Source of the DNA: CAYTAP01 sp964435775
GTDB lineage: Bacteria; Planctomycetota; Phycisphaerae; Tepidisphaerales; Tepidisphaeraceae
Assembly (NCBI GenBank): GCA_964435775.1
Contig: CAYTAP010000014.1
Location: 1 to 41,682, forward strand
DNA length: 41,682 nt
Direction of reading: 5' to 3'
Position numbers and translations under genes: made by a program. Of the stretch, positions 40,555 through 41,682 are shown piece by piece (the first letter of the stretch is position 1; each line of letters starts with the position of its first letter). The notes beneath the pieces are model-generated. The model made no database searches. It worked only from the letters and a program-made list of their open reading frames with translations, and was not told where the DNA came from.

Positions 40555-41607
40555 TTAATACACCCAATCGATGTCACTAAGGGAAACAGCTTGTCCGGTG
40601 GCGCTGCTTTGTCGGGCGGCGTCGAGGAGGGCCATGGTGGGCAGGACGGTGCGGGCAGGGACGGCGGGTTGACCATCGCCACGGACGGCTCGCGCGAATT
40701 GTTCCCAGATTTGCACTTCGGTTAAACCATCAGTGGCGATGGGGAGGGCACGCGGGGGATCGTCGTTTGATGCGTCGGCCGGATGCAGGCTCATCGTTGC
40801 CCAGGTTTGCACGTCGAAGGCGAGGCTCGTTTGCCCCTCGGCCGACCCGGCGGTGCCATCGACATGCCAGCGAGGCAGGGGGCACCGTGTGGTTGTGTTG
40901 ATTTCCATGAGGGCGACGGCGTTGTTGTCGTAATCGAGCGTGATGCGGGCGAAATCGTCGCAGTCGCTCGTCCAGACATTGCCGCGAAGCTGTGCGAACA
41001 GCCGTACGGGTTTGGCCGGCCAGAGCAGGCGCCACAGTTGATCGATGAAGTGGCTGCCCCAGTCATAGAGCCCGCCGCCGCCGTATGCGGCTTCGTTGCG
41101 CCAGCCGGGGCGGTATTCACGGGCGGCCGGTCCGACGCAGCTTGACCATTGATGCAGACGGCTTTCGACGTTGATCACGCGTCCAAAGGCCCCGGCTTGG
41201 ATGGCGGCGCGGAGCGTGAGGTAATCGGCATCCCAGCGACGGTTGTGAAAGACGCTGAGTACGCGTTGGCGTTGCCCGGCCTGACTGACGATTGCCTCGG
41301 CCTGCGGGCGGTCGAGCGCGAAGGGCTTTTCGATCATGACATGCTTGTGGCGCGCGAGCGCTTCGAGGGCCAGATCAAAGTGCATCGCGGTCGGCGTTGA
41401 GATGAGCACGGCATCGATGTCGGCGTCATCAAGCATGGCCGCCAGGGAGTCGTAAGCGGCCAATCCCCGCGATGTCGCCAACTCGCGCCGGGCGGGGGTT
41501 GCATCGCAGATCGCCACGGGCGCTGCGTTTTTCGCGCTCGCGAGCCAGGCGGCATGTTCAGCGCCAATTCGTCCATACCCGACAATGCCGATGCGGAGAG
41601 GATTCAT
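40555..41607 (-). CDS. Gfo/Idh/MocA family NAD(P)-dependent oxidoreductase
   Basis: 350 residues, the usual family length. The N-terminal Rossmann fold is RIGIVGYGRIGAEHAAWLAS with the GxGxxG dinucleotide loop, then VAICDATPARRELATSRGLA, DAVLISTPTAMHFDLALEAL and the family motif HVMIEKPFALD with the catalytic Lys. The C-terminal alpha/beta domain includes FHNRRWDADYLTLRAAIQAG, GGGGLYDWGSHFIDQLWRLL (the D-x3-H catalytic region) and ALMEINTTTRCPLPRWHVDG. These enzymes oxidise or reduce sugars, inositols or sugar nucleotides. Substrate is not inferable, but the setting near hydrolases and a sugar isomerase suggests carbohydrate catabolism or sugar-nucleotide modification. The 75 bases beyond it hold no recognisable feature. 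Confidence 0.93.
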   Translation of the reverse strand: MNPLRIGIVGYGRIGAEHAAWLASAKNAAPVAICDATPARRELATSRGLAAYDSLAAMLDDADIDAVLISTPTAMHFDLALEALARHKHVMIEKPFALDRPQAEAIVSQAGQRQRVLSVFHNRRWDADYLTLRAAIQAGAFGRVINVESRLHQWSSCVGPAAREYRPGWRNEAAYGGGGLYDWGSHFIDQLWRLLWPAKPVRLFAQLRGNVWTSDCDDFARITLDYDNNAVALMEINTTTRCPLPRWHVDGTAGSAEGQTSLAFDVQTWATMSLHPADASNDDPPRALPIATDGLTEVQIWEQFARAVRGDGQPAVPARTVLPTMALLDAARQSSATGQAVSLSDIDWVY

Positions 41608-41682
41608 GGAGGTATTCTATCGTGGCGGCGGGGTTAGTGGGTTGGTTCCAGGTTGGAGGCGTGTTTTGGAGCGGAAGAATCG

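Noticed and set aside
40241..40558. 105-codon open frame through the intergenic repeats
   Set aside because: Its sequence is dominated by the C/G-rich palindromic repeats and has no protein-like features.

Overview
The window reads as chromosomal DNA of a high-GC planctomycete, most likely class Phycisphaerae. Supporting signs are two proteins ending in PEP-CTERM sorting tails plus a third split by an assembly gap, a type II pseudopilin with the H-X9-DG C-terminal motif, a large serine/threonine kinase with a DLG variant of DFG, many extragenic palindromic repeats and weak Shine-Dalgarno use. The taxonomic call is inference; no rRNA, tRNA or CRISPR array was recognised. Two runs of ten Ns (10077-10086 and 39526-39535) show that this is a scaffolded draft, and each falls inside a gene.

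Layout. 1-9 kb: the start of a sugar nucleotidyltransferase, a tRNA methyltransferase (TrmL), a class I aldolase with an upstream receiver-like partner, the flagellar stator pair motA/motB interrupted by a GxxExxY cassette bounded by inverted repeats, an AI-2E-type membrane protein with an unusual C-terminal extension, a secreted protein, and a DegT/DnrJ aminotransferase gene broken by one amber codon. 9-16 kb: a secreted hydrolase-like protein with a poly-C/N assembly fault, a decayed REP-associated transposase inside its own inverted repeats, a divergent phyH/araC pair, a membrane-bound Ser/Thr kinase and a small conserved-looking gene that is probably leaderless. 16-25 kb: a starch or alpha-glucan locus made of a GH13 amylase lipoprotein, a LacI regulator, a regulatory region with two related operators, a PEP-CTERM protein, a PEP-CTERM GH13 amylase and a pseudopilin. 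25-36 kb: an exopolysaccharide island of seven glycosyltransferase genes (six on the plus strand, one divergent) ending in a polysaccharide co-polymerase/tyrosine kinase. 36-41.7 kb: two paralogous clan-A glycoside-hydrolase-like genes around a sugar isomerase-like gene, then a Gfo/Idh/MocA oxidoreductase.

How the genes work together. The LacI region looks like a self-contained glucan-foraging regulon whose products go to the envelope or cell surface. The glycosyltransferase run looks like assembly of one extracellular polysaccharide, with the adjacent hydrolase-like proteins as possible trimming enzymes. No flippase, polymerase or initiating transferase is visible here, so that pathway is incomplete in this window.

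The main larger-scale signal is a change of strand composition. Left of about 12.6 kb the plus strand is C-rich, and right of about 16 kb it is G-rich, whichever strand the genes lie on. A C-to-G switch in this direction is what a replication origin would give. The best candidates for new biology are this switch, the repeat-bounded GxxExxY cassette inside motAB, and the amylase/PEP-CTERM/pseudopilin regulon.
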